NCBI GenBank assembly: GCA_003184365.1
Contig: NKYR01000182.1
Location: forward strand, 27,843-47,442
Length of the DNA stretch: 19,600 nucleotides
Direction: 5' to 3'
Origin: Evernia prunastri
Lineage: Eukaryota > Ascomycota > Lecanoromycetes > Lecanorales > Parmeliaceae
Shown here: piece after piece, positions 1 to 8,518 of the stretch
Numbering within the stretch: the stretch's first letter is position 1
Layout of the letters: the number at the start of each line of letters is the position of its first letter
The notes under the pieces: model-generated
Databases searched by the model: none
Told to the model about the DNA's origin: nothing
Seen by the model: only the letters and a program-made list of their open reading frames with translations
Position numbers and translations under genes: made by a program

Positions 1-101
1 TCAATCAATCAATACTAACTATATATGTAAGGTGATTAAGTACATATTGCGCGAAGAAGAAGAAGAATCACGAAGTAGGAAGGGAAACCTATGAAGTCTT
101 C

Positions 102-102
102 N
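102..102. other. Ambiguous base N at a repeat breakpoint
   Basis: The N separates the tail block (1-101) from LINE sequence (103 onwards) that elsewhere is preceded by ORF2 sequence (787). The match of 1-101 to 1103-1203 also stops here. It marks a join whose order should not be trusted. Confidence 0.9.
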
Positions 103-199
103 GCAATTGGCTCGGTCCAAATTACCGCTAGGACTAGACAAAGAAACCAAAAACAAGAAAAAGGGTAAGGAGAAGAGGGGAAGCAAAAAGAAGGCATAG
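103..199 (+). pseudogene. 5'-truncated end of Tad-like LINE ORF2 (copy 1)
   Basis: This is the last 31 or so codons of the same reading frame as the longer fragment at 520-884, ending at the equivalent stop codon. It encodes the lysine-rich C-terminus only. The 5' end is cut at the N at 102, so the fragment has no start and no recognisable domain by itself; it is assigned through its identity with the second copy. Confidence 0.7.
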
Positions 200-518
200 A
201 AGGAGACAATCACGGAAACAATAGCGGCAGACTGAAAGAGAACGGAAGTGACAGTGGTTTGTGGCAACAACTTGACAGTCAAAGTCTAAGAGTTGACAAC
301 AATGATAACACGAGAGGATAAGTTGAAGTTTTTGTCCGAAAGGTTTCTTCAGCGCTACAAATATTCGAGGAACTCCCTGATTAGTAAAGTAGTTTACTAG
401 ATAGGCGCATTAAGCAATCAATCAATCAATACTAACTATATATGTAAGGTGATTAAGTACATATTGCGCGAAGAAGAAGAAGAATCACGAAGTAGGAAGG
501 GATTGATTGATTGATTGA

Positions 519-519
519 N
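519..519. other. Ambiguous base N at a repeat breakpoint
   Basis: The N lies just after an ATTGATTGATTGATTGA run (502-518), which is the reverse complement of the CAAT tail, and just before the ORF2 frame opens. A tail in inverted orientation against an N is what a wrong join of two repeat-ended contigs would leave, although a true inverted tail cannot be excluded. Confidence 0.85.
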
Positions 520-884
520 GAAGCGAGAAGATAGGTCTCAATGATTTTCTCTATCGAATGAAGGTACCTGGTATTCGAAACGCTGAGTGCTCATGCGGCT
601 GGAGAAAACAGACGGTCAAACACATATTACTGTTCTGCCCGGAACTGGCGAAAGAGAGAAGAGAACTCATTGCACAAGTCGGCACGTCAGATTATCGACA
701 AATCTTGACACAGAAGCACGGAATACGCGCTGCCGCACGATGGATGATCAAAATAGGACGTCTCGATCAATTCTCGCTGGCCCAAGAGCAATTGGCTCGG
801 TCCAAATTACCGCTAGGACTAGACAAAGAAACCAAAAACAAGAAAAAGGGTAAGGAGAAGAGGGGAAGCAAAAAGAAGGCATAG
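520..884 (+). pseudogene. C-terminal fragment of a Tad-like non-LTR retrotransposon ORF2
   Basis: The frame is open from the N at 519 to a TAG at 882-884; the first ATG is at 558 but the homologous reading continues upstream of it. The peptide begins with KIGLNDFLYRMKVPG, followed by a zinc-knuckle-like C-S-C-G...H-I-L-L-F-C-P motif. This arrangement (KIGL..FL, VPG, CxCG, HxLxxCP) is the usual C-terminus of Tad/I-type LINE ORF2 proteins in filamentous fungi, lying after the RNase H domain. The end is rich in lysine. Reverse transcriptase, endonuclease and RNase H domains are all absent, so the copy cannot move by itself. The family call rests on motif recognition, not on a search. Confidence 0.75.
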
Positions 885-1115
885 AAGGAGACAATCACGG
901 AAACAATAGCGGCAGACTGAAAGAGAACGGAAGTGACAGTGGTTTGTGGCAACAACTTGACAGTCAAAGTCTAAGAGTTGACAACAATGATAACACGAGA
1001 GGATAAGTTGAAGTTTTTGTCCGAAAGGTTTCTTCAGCGCTACAAATATTCGAGGAACTCCCTGATTAGTAAAGTAGTTTACTAGATAGGCGCATTAAGC
1101 AATCAATCAATCAAT
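885..1115 (+). repeat. LINE 3' untranslated region and CAAT tail
   Basis: This sequence follows the ORF2 stop and ends with tandem CAAT units at 1103-1115. The equivalent stretch is 200-430 in the first copy. LINE insertions commonly end in a short tandem tail, so the insertion boundary is probably at about 1115. However, DNA beyond it (1116-1188) is also repeated with each copy, meaning that whole segments and not only the element were duplicated or collapsed. Confidence 0.5.
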
Positions 1116-1204
1116 ACTAACTATATATGTAAGGTGATTAAGTACATATTGCGCGAAGAAGAAGAAGAATCACGAAGTAGGAAGGGAAACCTATGAAGTC
1201 TTCT

Positions 1205-1638
1205 TCGCGCCAAGATCTCATTTCCCAATTAGGGCAAGCTTCGGAGGCTTTCAAGCTCCGGGGCTTACTGGACTAAGCTAGAACTATGACAACAACAAAC
1301 GACGATGCGTGCGCTATTCGTGTCTTGAAATAATTATTTCGAAGATTCTCGTCTTATAAAGACGTCTTACTATTTTAAAATAACTTATATTTTACATTTA
1401 TAAGAAATATGATTATTAATATTCTCGAGAATATTCTTCGCGATGTCGATCAGATAGATCATTATTCAAATTATTTCTTTCGACGAGATATCGCTATCGA
1501 AGCAAGATAAGTCGATCTCAGCGACTTCGAAATTATGATTCTTGGAAAATGAAAGTCAGACGTCTTTCGTCTTTATGTGATAACTTATCTATTACACGTA
1601 CTCGACGTCTTACGTCGTCAATAAAATAACGCGATCTT
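1205..1638. other. AT-rich DNA without a recognisable gene
   Basis: The stretch turns strongly AT-rich after about 1320, with many TA dinucleotides and no long open frame. It looks like RIP-worn repeat DNA flanking the solo LTR. I see no RNA gene or coding fragment in it. Confidence 0.6.
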
Positions 1639-1790
1639 TGTCAAGGAAATAGGACTGGATGTCATATATTTATGTGTGGTGGAAAGATTGTTGATTATTC
1701 TATGTGCGTGCAGGGCAGATATGTGCGGAGATAACCGCGCTAAGCCTATTCAGGCGGTAGCCTCTAAGGAGGCCTTGACGTACCGTGACA
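1639..1790 (-). mobile_element. Solo LTR (152 bp), copy A, with ATCTT target duplication
   Basis: Read on the minus strand the element begins TGTCACGGTACG and ends CCTTGACA, so it has TG...CA boundaries with TGTCA/TGACA ends. It is flanked by ATCTT at 1634-1638 and again at 1791-1795, a perfect 5-bp target-site duplication. It aligns end to end without gaps with the element at 17852-18003 in opposite orientation, about ten differences in 152 bases and most of them transitions. It holds a TATA-like stretch near its 3' third. No internal retrotransposon region adjoins it, so it fits a solo LTR left by recombination between two LTRs. Copia or gypsy origin cannot be decided from the LTR. Confidence 0.85.
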
Positions 1791-1795
1791 ATCTT

Positions 1796-2360
1796 ATTCG
1801 ATTACGATTAATCTCGATATTACGTTTTCTATTTTATTCAGTTTTAATGCGATCAATCTTCGACTATTATTTAGATTTGAGAGTTTTTCTAATACTAAGA
1901 TACGAAAATACGTCTATAACGATCTCTATTCAGTGACTATCTCGATCTGAAATCGATTAAATATGATTACTTTCATATTGTTTAAATTACGTGTTATCGC
2001 GATAATATAACTAAGATTAATCGTTATAATAGAATTAAAAATTAGTCGCTTATATTAATATCGTATACTTCTCGCATATGTATATGCATATGTATTACAT
2101 TGCATTTGAGATTATTCTTTCAAATTATAATAAGTGATTATAATAGAGTAGAAAGAGTGAAGGAGAGATTATAGCAGAGTGAGGGATTCGTGATCTTTTT
2201 TGATGCCAAATGATCTATAAATATTATATTATCTCACTGATAATAATTTCTTCAGTCAATTCTTCTTATTTAGAGCAATTACATATTTTCTTTTTATTCT
2301 CTCACATCTGTATTTAGTCTAGCTAATTATTTTCACTTCAAGACATATCGCTATAGATAT
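1796..2360. other. AT-rich, RIP-like repeat DNA
   Basis: Very AT-rich sequence with short alternating runs such as the near-palindromic CATATG...CATATG around 2078-2095. It includes the first copy of the direct repeat listed separately. No coding frame is credible; the short frames here are closed by many TAA/TAG codons. Confidence 0.6.
1879..2018 (+). repeat. Direct repeat, RIP-mutated copy (pairs with 2361-2500)
   Basis: Aligns without gaps at offset 482 with 2361-2500. About two dozen positions differ and nearly all are transitions, mostly T or A here where the other copy has C or G; I found one clear transversion near the end. This strong one-way transition bias is the signature of repeat-induced point mutation, and this copy is the more heavily hit. 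The repeat family itself is not identified. Confidence 0.75.
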
Positions 2361-2500
2361 GAGAGTTTTTCTAGTACTGAGATACGAGAATACGCCTATG
2401 ACGGTCTCTATTTAGTGATTATCTCGGCCTAAAATCGACCAAACATGATTACTTCCACATTGTTCAGATCACGTGTTGTCGCGATGATGTGGCGAAGACT
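2361..2500 (+). repeat. Direct repeat, less mutated copy (pairs with 1879-2018)
   Basis: Partner of 1879-2018. Similarity ends near 2500, where this copy runs into GC-richer sequence. It keeps C and G at most of the sites where the first copy has T or A, so it is closer to the ancestral element. Confidence 0.75.
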
Positions 2501-3450
2501 AACATGCGACCGGCTAACCCCTAGTCCCACTGTGACGAAAAGATTGAAAAAGCCAGCTTGCGCACGATAGCATGATTACACAACCTACTAAACCTTCGGC
2601 CAACACCGTGACATATGAGTCTATCTCGCTCGAGACGACGTCCAATGATCAGACCCATAAGAGTGTCAGAAAATTGCACAGCTAAAGAAACACCTGAGAA
2701 CCAAGAAGCTTACATATACGGTGACGAAATAATTGATCGAGGTCACCACAGGGTCGACGACAAGGGATTAGACTGGTAGAGGCGGGGGGGAAAGAGAACG
2801 TGGAAAGACTGGGTGTGCGGTCATGATGCACAGAACGAAATTTGCCGTGAATGGCAGCATACATCAAAGTCTAAGCATCATGATCATATGTCTTCTACTT
2901 CTCTAAGCTCATTGTGAACGACGACTGAAGCGAGACTTTGAGTGGCCTCCGTAACAAGACCACAGCACACCCCTCACGCCTCAGTTGAACCGCCATACGT
3001 CTGCAAGCTTTTCTCGGACTCGGCTACGCACCGGGTCATTTCCTGACTCTGTTTAAATTCTTGAAGTAAGGACACCGTTAACATGATAGGCAAAAGACTT
3101 GCACAGGGTCTAATTTCCGATGTCAGTGGCTTTCCCTCTGATAATTTGATCACCAGGCAGACCACAGACCTGTCGTCCAATCAGAGCGCAAGAGACATGG
3201 TTTCAATCCCGTGTTGGAGTGCCTTTTCTCCTAGCGTACAAATACGCCCCATGCTAGAGCTAGCGATTTCCCGATTGAAGGATTAGAATCTGACTCGTCT
3301 GTATATGGAAATTGGAGGACTGACCTCCACGGAGGACCACATCAATTCTTTTGCAATGGGTCATTGTCGCATCGAAGCTGAATCTTCTGGTTGATGGGCA
3401 TCCCGTATCAGTTGCTCGATCGTTGGGAGACCAAAAACGTTTTCTGCTTG
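2501..3450. other. No recognisable gene; one short frame at 2572-2685
   Basis: Base composition returns to normal here, marking the edge of the RIP-worn block. A 37-codon frame on the plus strand (2572-2685) begins MITQPTKPSANTVTYES and could be the start of a worn retrotransposon protein, but I cannot match it to a family. The other open frames (for example 3083-3286) show no recognisable motif. Confidence 0.45.
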
Positions 3451-3457
3451 TCAGGTG

Positions 3458-3803
3458 ATGCTAGGTTACACTCCTATGCCCCTTCACTGCTACACGAGCG
3501 TGTACCGCGTTTATCGTCTAAGTGATAATGATTTACAGCGCCACTCTTTTTTCGGCGTTCCACAAGTCTACCATGAATCCATCGAAGATCATGTCTCCGA
3601 CTGGCTCCACGCGAACTCTAAAAATTTGGTCAATAGTTTTTGTTCCTCATATTACAAGCATACAGTAAATGTGGCGTATGTTGTTGGGAATCTCAACGCC
3701 GAGGCTAGCAGGCCTAAACAGGTATGTGCTCGTATTCGAGTCCCACAGAATCTCTTATAACTATACTCTATAGACCAAGGTAGCTATAAACAGGTATCGG
3801 TAA
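3458..3803 (+). CDS. Possible small two-exon hypothetical gene
   Basis: An open frame from ATG 3458 runs to a good donor (CAG|GTATGT at 3722). Splicing to a TAG acceptor ending at 3773 gives a 52-nt intron and a second exon of nine codons to TAA 3801-3803, for a 97-residue product. The protein is rich in Tyr, Ser and His, has no signal peptide, membrane segment or motif that I recognise, and has one plausible line of support only, the in-frame splice pair. There is no evident TATA element. It could equally be a chance frame in intergenic DNA; I report it because the donor is near consensus and joins in frame. Confidence 0.25.
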
Positions 3804-4540
3804 GCATTACCAAAGAACTGTCACAGCGATCGAAGAGGCGGAACCACACAAAGAGTCGTCTGCTGATGTAAGACGAGGTCACGAACTCATATGATCCTTG
3901 CTGCTGACAAATGGATTCCATCCGCCATTACGAGATTTACTATGGCAAGAACCCCAGTCTCACTGTAAAGATGAAGTCTTCTTGCTTCGGGGGACTCATT
4001 TTCACTGCAAATCAAGCCACAAAGAATCTGTCCAGCGCACTGACATAGCCACTTAACTTCTGTCAAAGCAGTTACTTGGCAAGGCCCTTCTGGCAGGCTT
4101 TACCGTAAGTCTCGTAACATCGTAGTCTTACCAGTGGCGAAGAACCTGTAAGTGCTGGTATATAACCGTATTGGGCAAATTTATCCTTCGCCATACCATC
4201 GATGACTGATCATGCTCTCAATGCTGCATCATTTGTGTGATTTTTTATATATCTTCGACTGGATTGACCGATTGAACGATGTCTTACGAAATAAAATATT
4301 TTCCCTGCTTTCGTGACCTCGAAGTTTTCATTTATTGACACTCATCTCGGGAGCAAGGATGGCGAAGACGGATGGTGGTCTCTTTCCTCGCTGTGATTGA
4401 CGGATATAGAAGAATCTGACGGTCCAAAAAAGAGCTTTCGGAGATGACCGGGAGTTGACTGCATCGGTGAACACGAGATGCTTCAGGTGGATAAATTTAG
4501 AGCCGCACAGACTCCAGGAGGCGGAAACCCTCAGGAAGCA
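3804..4540. other. Intergenic, upstream of the secreted-protein gene
   Basis: No credible coding frame on either strand. The last part is presumably the promoter of the gene starting at 4685; apart from the TATA element listed separately I cannot name a regulatory site. Confidence 0.5.
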
Positions 4541-4545
4541 GATGG

Positions 4546-4553
4546 TATAAAAA
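4546..4553 (+). promoter_or_regulatory. TATA box of the small secreted protein gene
   Basis: TATAAAAA lies 132 nt before the ATG at 4685. This spacing suits transcription start near 4580 in the CT-rich stretch TTCCTTCTTCACACTTTCC, leaving a leader of about 100 nt. Confidence 0.6.
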
Positions 4554-4684
4554 GCGACGCTCTCCGGTGTTGAATTTCCTTCTTCACACTTTCCGCATCA
4601 TTGAACACAGACATCTTTATTGTCTATATAACTCAACATCACCCTTCCTTTGACAAGCAATACCCAAGACCACCAACCGCAACC

Positions 4685-5212
4685 ATGCGCTTCCTTCCCC
4701 TCGTCTCCCTCGCCTCCCTCACCCTTGCCGCTCCCCACCTGAAGCGCCAAACTTGTTCCAGCTCAACCCTACAATGGACAATCACAGGCTTCACCACCTT
4801 CACCGCCAACCCCGGCCCTAATGCTGTCAGCAGCATCTCCTTTGATTTCGTCGACGAAACCAGCGGAACCAGTAGCGAATGCAGCAGGAGCCTGCCTACG
4901 GGTACTGGAGGTTCGCCAGCAGACCCTAACAACTCCTATCCGTGCGCCAATGCGGCGTTCCAGTATAAGTGGGACGGCACAACGTTGTCGTTGGAGGAGA
5001 CTTTGCAATGTGGAACGTGAGTGGAAAGCTATGTTGTTTAAGATTCTCTATGCTGACGGATGGGTAGTTTCATCGAGGTGGCGACGGGCAGTATCAATCC
5101 GAGCTTGGATTGTTTCGGTGATCCGGAAGGAGATGGGATCGCTGGCAATGCTGGGACTGAATGTGAGACTCCAACGGCATCGGAGTTCCTCACGGGGACG
5201 GTGGATATTTGA
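4685..5212 (+). CDS. Small secreted six-cysteine protein (AA1-like candidate)
   Basis: Two exons, 4685-5016 and 5068-5212, separated by a 51-nt GTGAGT...TAG intron with a GCTGAC branch-like site; the product is 158 residues. The start is the ATG in AACCATGC, because the residues after it form a signal peptide (MRFLPLVSLASLTLAAP) followed by a Lys-Arg site (20-21) like a Kex2 processing site. Starting at 4601 would hide the signal. The mature chain has exactly six cysteines (24, 66, 87, 109, 126, 143), enough for three disulfides. The pattern of W-T-I-x-x-F near the N-terminus, ISFDF, then paired cysteines and a strand-rich core resembles fungal AA1-like (Alt a 1 fold) secreted proteins, but this is only resemblance. 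Its strong TATA box and its place beside worn repeat DNA suit a regulated secreted protein or candidate effector; that role is inference. Confidence 0.8.
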
Positions 5213-6344
5213 GAGGAGGGAGATAGAGGGAATGGTTGCTGAATCATGCTTTCTGTAAAAGCATCGAGGTAGTGGAAGGAGATGTTTGGCTTGTTTTTGA
5301 TCGAAGAGAAGTTGATTCGATGGGAAGTAGCAAACTAGAATGGAACGGTTAGATAGATTGAGCTTCCGAACACTCTCAATATGCTAACGCCCGGGGCATT
5401 TACTGTCTTTCGATCGTGAGCCTTTACGACCTAGAAAAAATGTAGAAAGCCCAAGACCTAGTTTCTGACTTCACGGACAGGAACACCATATTTACTCGCA
5501 TTTTGTCAAGTCTGAATTGCGTCTCGATGTGTGCGGCGGCCAGTTCGTAGCTATGTACTCACCACCGCTGTCATCATTGAACATCGCGACCGAAAAGCTT
5601 TCTTCAAATCCGAAAGGAGTCGTCACTACTGTAGCCGAAGATATGGGCGTCTAGAAATGATTCCCTGAACTTTTAGGACGGCGCCACATTGTTTTTCGAT
5701 TACCCATTTTCTTTTTTTCCCCAAGATGTATTTCACAGCTATGGCATTTCCAATCCCAAAGTCCTTTGCAACATGTTCAAAATACTATGTGACCATCGGA
5801 AACAACAATGACCTGTCTTTCTCATAAAACAATAAGGCAATGTGGCCTAAGTCTTACCTCCGAACATCTGAAAATGGGGGAGCCCACAACCTAGATCCAC
5901 AGGTTCTTCGCAACTTTCTGGAGATAGACCTCCAGCGAAAGCGGCAAGAATTTGTAGTAGGAAGGCTTGCCTGCCTACCCGCGAGCTCTCTCTTGAGCTG
6001 TGACTGAGTCGGATCGTGATCAGCTCCGCTGGGCGGCGCACGAAGACCGCTCATTCAGCATGTTACTTATCCCTGCATAAGGAGAAGCCAACAAGGGTAC
6101 ATGCGATGATACAAACGTAGTGAAGCTTTGTTCGTGAATTATGGGAAGTAGGTAGAAACTCAAGGTGAGACTGGAGAAGATGGCTGCGTGTTGTAATCTC
6201 GTAGCAGAGGATGTACTCTGTTAATTTTGGGCATCCGAAGTACCATGCTGAATGATGCGATTTTGGGTGGCTGTTTCTGGACAATGCTTACTTAATGGGC
6301 GAATTACCGAATCATATCCCTAAAAAGTGCATCTTTTGAATATT
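5213..6344. other. Intergenic stretch with no recognised feature
   Basis: Short frames on both strands (for example 6063-6284 minus) show no motif and no splice partners. A 33-codon frame starts at about 5726 on the plus strand but has nothing to support it. The first part should contain the 3' untranslated region of the secreted-protein gene. Confidence 0.5.
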
Positions 6345-6443
6345 CATACCCCAGCAGCTTCCATTCTTACCAATTCATACACCCAGGGGGCATGGAAATG
6401 TAGTTTGGGGTATGAATTGGTAAGGATTCAACTTTGGGGTATG
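6345..6443. repeat. Imperfect inverted repeat with ~29-nt loop
   Basis: The arm 6345-6380 pairs with 6410-6443. The inner 15 bp next to the loop (TTACCAATTCATAC against GTATGAATTGGTAA) and the outer CATACCCC/GGGGTATG ends match perfectly, while the middle has small mismatches and gaps. The unit could form a hairpin of about 35 bp. It has no obvious target duplication, so a foldback or MITE remnant is only one possibility. The 97-codon frame that crosses it is not credible. Confidence 0.6.
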
Positions 6444-6670
6444 GATCGGTCAATTGCCCCTCACTTAATCATCGACAGTCTGCACAATGATTACTTTAGT
6501 AATCACAAAATGTGCCGCGTTTTGATGAATCTAATAATAAATCTTCAATCCTACTTGCACCCGTTTCGCACCCCCGGACATTCGTTAATATGTCGGGAGA
6601 CTTTGCGACTTCATGACTGAACGAACTGCAAGCACATCCTCAGGCGCCAGTGTAGATGCCGGAATAGAAT

Positions 6671-6890
6671 TCATGGCCAACCCCAAACAGCCCGTCTCTA
6701 CTTAGTGAAAAGGATGACAGAGGTGCAACACTTCTGGGAGTCTCAGCACTCGCAACCGGCATTGCCCTCATCTTCACCATCATCCGAACATTTTTTCCGG
6801 GTGAGAATCATCAAAACTGTAGGCTTGGATGATATATGTATAATCGTTGCCAGTGTAAGGATTGGCCGTATTACTTTGCACTTTACCTAG
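6671..6890 (+). pseudogene. Relic of a SAT4/rhodopsin-like fungal integral membrane gene
   Basis: The frame starting around 6671 reads ...SLLSEKDDRGATLLGVSALA followed by the hydrophobic stretch TGIALIFTIIRTFF. The next frame, one base later, continues RVRIIKTVGLDDICIIVAS. Together these match the start of fungal SAT4-type seven-helix proteins: D-D-x-G, first membrane helix, R-x-x-x-R, then the hallmark G-x-D-D before helix two. The frames are joined through a run of six T at 6791-6796, so one extra T breaks the gene. Upstream there is an in-frame TAG (6665-6667) and no start, and after helix two the frame stops at 6888-6890. The remaining five helices are missing. This is a dead N-terminal fragment. 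Confidence 0.6.
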
Positions 6891-7252
6891 ATCAATGAGT
6901 GGGATAGCTATGCTGTCAAGAGACCAATCGAGTTCGTCCCAATTACGTACGAGGACGACCCGTCTCAACAATCATCCACTCGGACGATATAGCCCCGAAG
7001 AAAAAGATTTGGTCGTCGACCAGGCCTATGTGGTCCAGCTACCAGCGGAGTGGGATTTGGACGGTGGGAGAATGGATGATGCAAAAAACGGAGTGCTAGC
7101 GGCCCGCTCCTTTTAAGTCCTACAAAGGACTGGAGCCTTCGCGGAGACCTGCCTAATGGAGGATCTCGGCCAATTGGTATTTATTAACACCGATGTGAAT
7201 CTCTACATCACTTTCAGACATCGCGGTGCACCTTTCATTCCGTACCTCGACC
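6891..7252. other. Spacer between the membrane-gene relic and the SnoaL gene
   Basis: It contains frames broken by stops (for example PIEFVPITYEDDPSQQSSTR at about 6925-6985) that may be further debris of the relic, but I cannot assign them. The part after about 7120 should be the promoter and leader of the downstream gene. Confidence 0.4.
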
Positions 7253-8107
7253 ATGGTTTGCTCACCGACCTCACGGTCAGGCCTCAGTACCACCTTACTT
7301 TTCTCTCTCGCTGTATCCACAGCGGCCCTCGGAGCCGTCGGCGAGCGCTCGCTCCCAGAGCCCGCTTCTGCTAGCAACCTCACAGCCGCGATCCCCTTCT
7401 ACTCCCTGCCAACAACATACCCGCGCTCGCTGACTCCGCAAAACCCCGTCGTCGAGAACCAGATCCGAGACACGCTCGCACACTACCCTCTCGCGATCGA
7501 CGGGAAGAATTTCCCCGCCCTCGACCTCGTCTTCACCCAGGATGTTGTCGCCAACTACTCGGAGCCCTTGGGCGTTCTAACTGGCTTAGCCTCGGTCGTT
7601 GCAGCGCTGCAATCGAGTTTGTCGCCGGTCAGAACGCAGCATGCATTTAGCACGCAGCTCATCGAAGTCCTGGAGGGCGAGTCCAAGGCTAGAAGTCTGA
7701 CGTATTATACCGCGTCACATTTCGGGCAGGGGGACTACTATGGTCAGGTACGTTGCTTACAAGGGTTGCTTACACCTGCGTTCGTTCCCGCTCTCGCTAC
7801 GCTCCGGGCACGCTCTTCTCTCGTCCAAGGCTGCCGGATGGCACACGAGAGTTGAAACACCATAGCTAGTTTACGTATGAAATCTTTTAAGAATGACGCT
7901 GAAATTCGTGGACAAAGGTGCTCTACGCTTATGGTCAATATCAGGATGACTGGATCAAGACCTGCTGCCCGGACGAGTGGAGGATCAAGGCTCGCACGCT
8001 AGTCTACATGGTACGTTTGCCTGCTTCATGATAAAGTAGGCGGGCTAATAGAACATTCCGATCATTTATAGGGCCCCTTTATCGGCAATCTGTCGGTTTT
8101 CACATGA
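7253..8107 (+). CDS. Secreted SnoaL-like (NTF2-fold) protein
   Basis: Three exons, 7253-7747, 7918-8010 and 8072-8107, with introns of 170 nt (GTACGT...AAG) and 61 nt (GTACGT...TAG); the product is 207 residues. I chose ATG 7253 (CGACCATGG) over an in-frame one at 7226 because it has the better context and is followed directly by a signal peptide (TTLLFSLAVSTAALGAVG). Residues about 67-207 fit a SnoaL-like domain: an N-terminal helix, F-P-A-L-D-L-V-F-x-x-D, then T-Q-H (128-130), and late strands with W-x-I-x-x-R and GPFIGNLSVF at the C-terminus. Proteins of this fold in fungi act as small hydrolases, cyclases or isomerases, or have no known role; no catalytic set can be named here. There are potential N-glycosylation sites at N42, N101 and near the C-terminus. 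Last exon is only 12 codons, but its sequence is typical of the family, which supports the splice choice. Confidence 0.8.
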
Positions 8108-8518
8108 GACGCTGATGAAGGCCTGCTTCAGACACGGGTAGTCACTGGTTGAAGGCTTTCTAGAACACTTTTAGCAACTGTAACATACATGCATAATACT
8201 GATCGCTGCTGCTTCCGCAGTATTGGTCTTTAATCTTGACTCCTCTACAGCCTCAACGTGCGCATCCGTTCCAGCTTTTCGATAGTTCCACGTAAAGTTT
8301 CACACCATCAGATTGACATTGTTTCCGAATTAGACATCGCGAACAAATATGAACGTAGATCGGATTCATTACAGGCTACAAAACTCGAAAATAGGGGGGG
8401 GGGAAACAGTACAACTCTGAGCCCAAACTCCCACTCACCTAACCATCTCATCCTGACCCCACCAAAGACCAACACACCGCCTCGCGGCCCGTGTTCATAA
8501 CCCACGACCTCCCTCGCG
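8108..8518. other. Convergent 3' spacer
   Basis: The SnoaL gene (+) and the charged-protein gene (-) converge here, so the spacer should hold both 3' untranslated regions. A run of ten G (8394-8403) is the only visible oddity. No coding frame is credible. Confidence 0.5.

Larger units (their letters stand above)
1..1204 (+). repeat. Direct-repeat array from the 3' end of a LINE
   Basis: Positions 103-503 and 788-1188 are the same sequence at an offset of 685. The tail block, which starts with three to four CAAT-type repeats and continues through a GAA-rich run, occurs three times: 1-101, 418-503 and 1103-1203 (offsets 417 and 1102). Each repeated unit holds the end of a Tad-like ORF2, its 3' untranslated sequence and the short CAAT tail. 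The copies look identical by eye, unlike the RIP-worn DNA just downstream, so they are recent or artefactual. Single N bases at 102 and 519 lie exactly where the copies stop matching. Confidence 0.85.

Noticed and set aside
587..853. Second plus-strand frame in the LINE fragment
   Set aside because: It overlaps the frame that carries the zinc-knuckle-like motif and shows nothing recognisable.
558..884. Complete small gene starting at ATG 558
   Set aside because: The family-like peptide (KIGLNDFLYR) continues upstream of this ATG to the N at 519, so it is a truncated LINE fragment and not a small gene.
4821..5258. 145-residue plus-strand frame overlapping the secreted-protein gene
   Set aside because: It is another frame of the same exons and runs through the intron; it lacks a signal peptide or motif.
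6327..6620. 97-residue frame across the inverted repeat
   Set aside because: It is made largely of the palindromic sequence and has no protein features.
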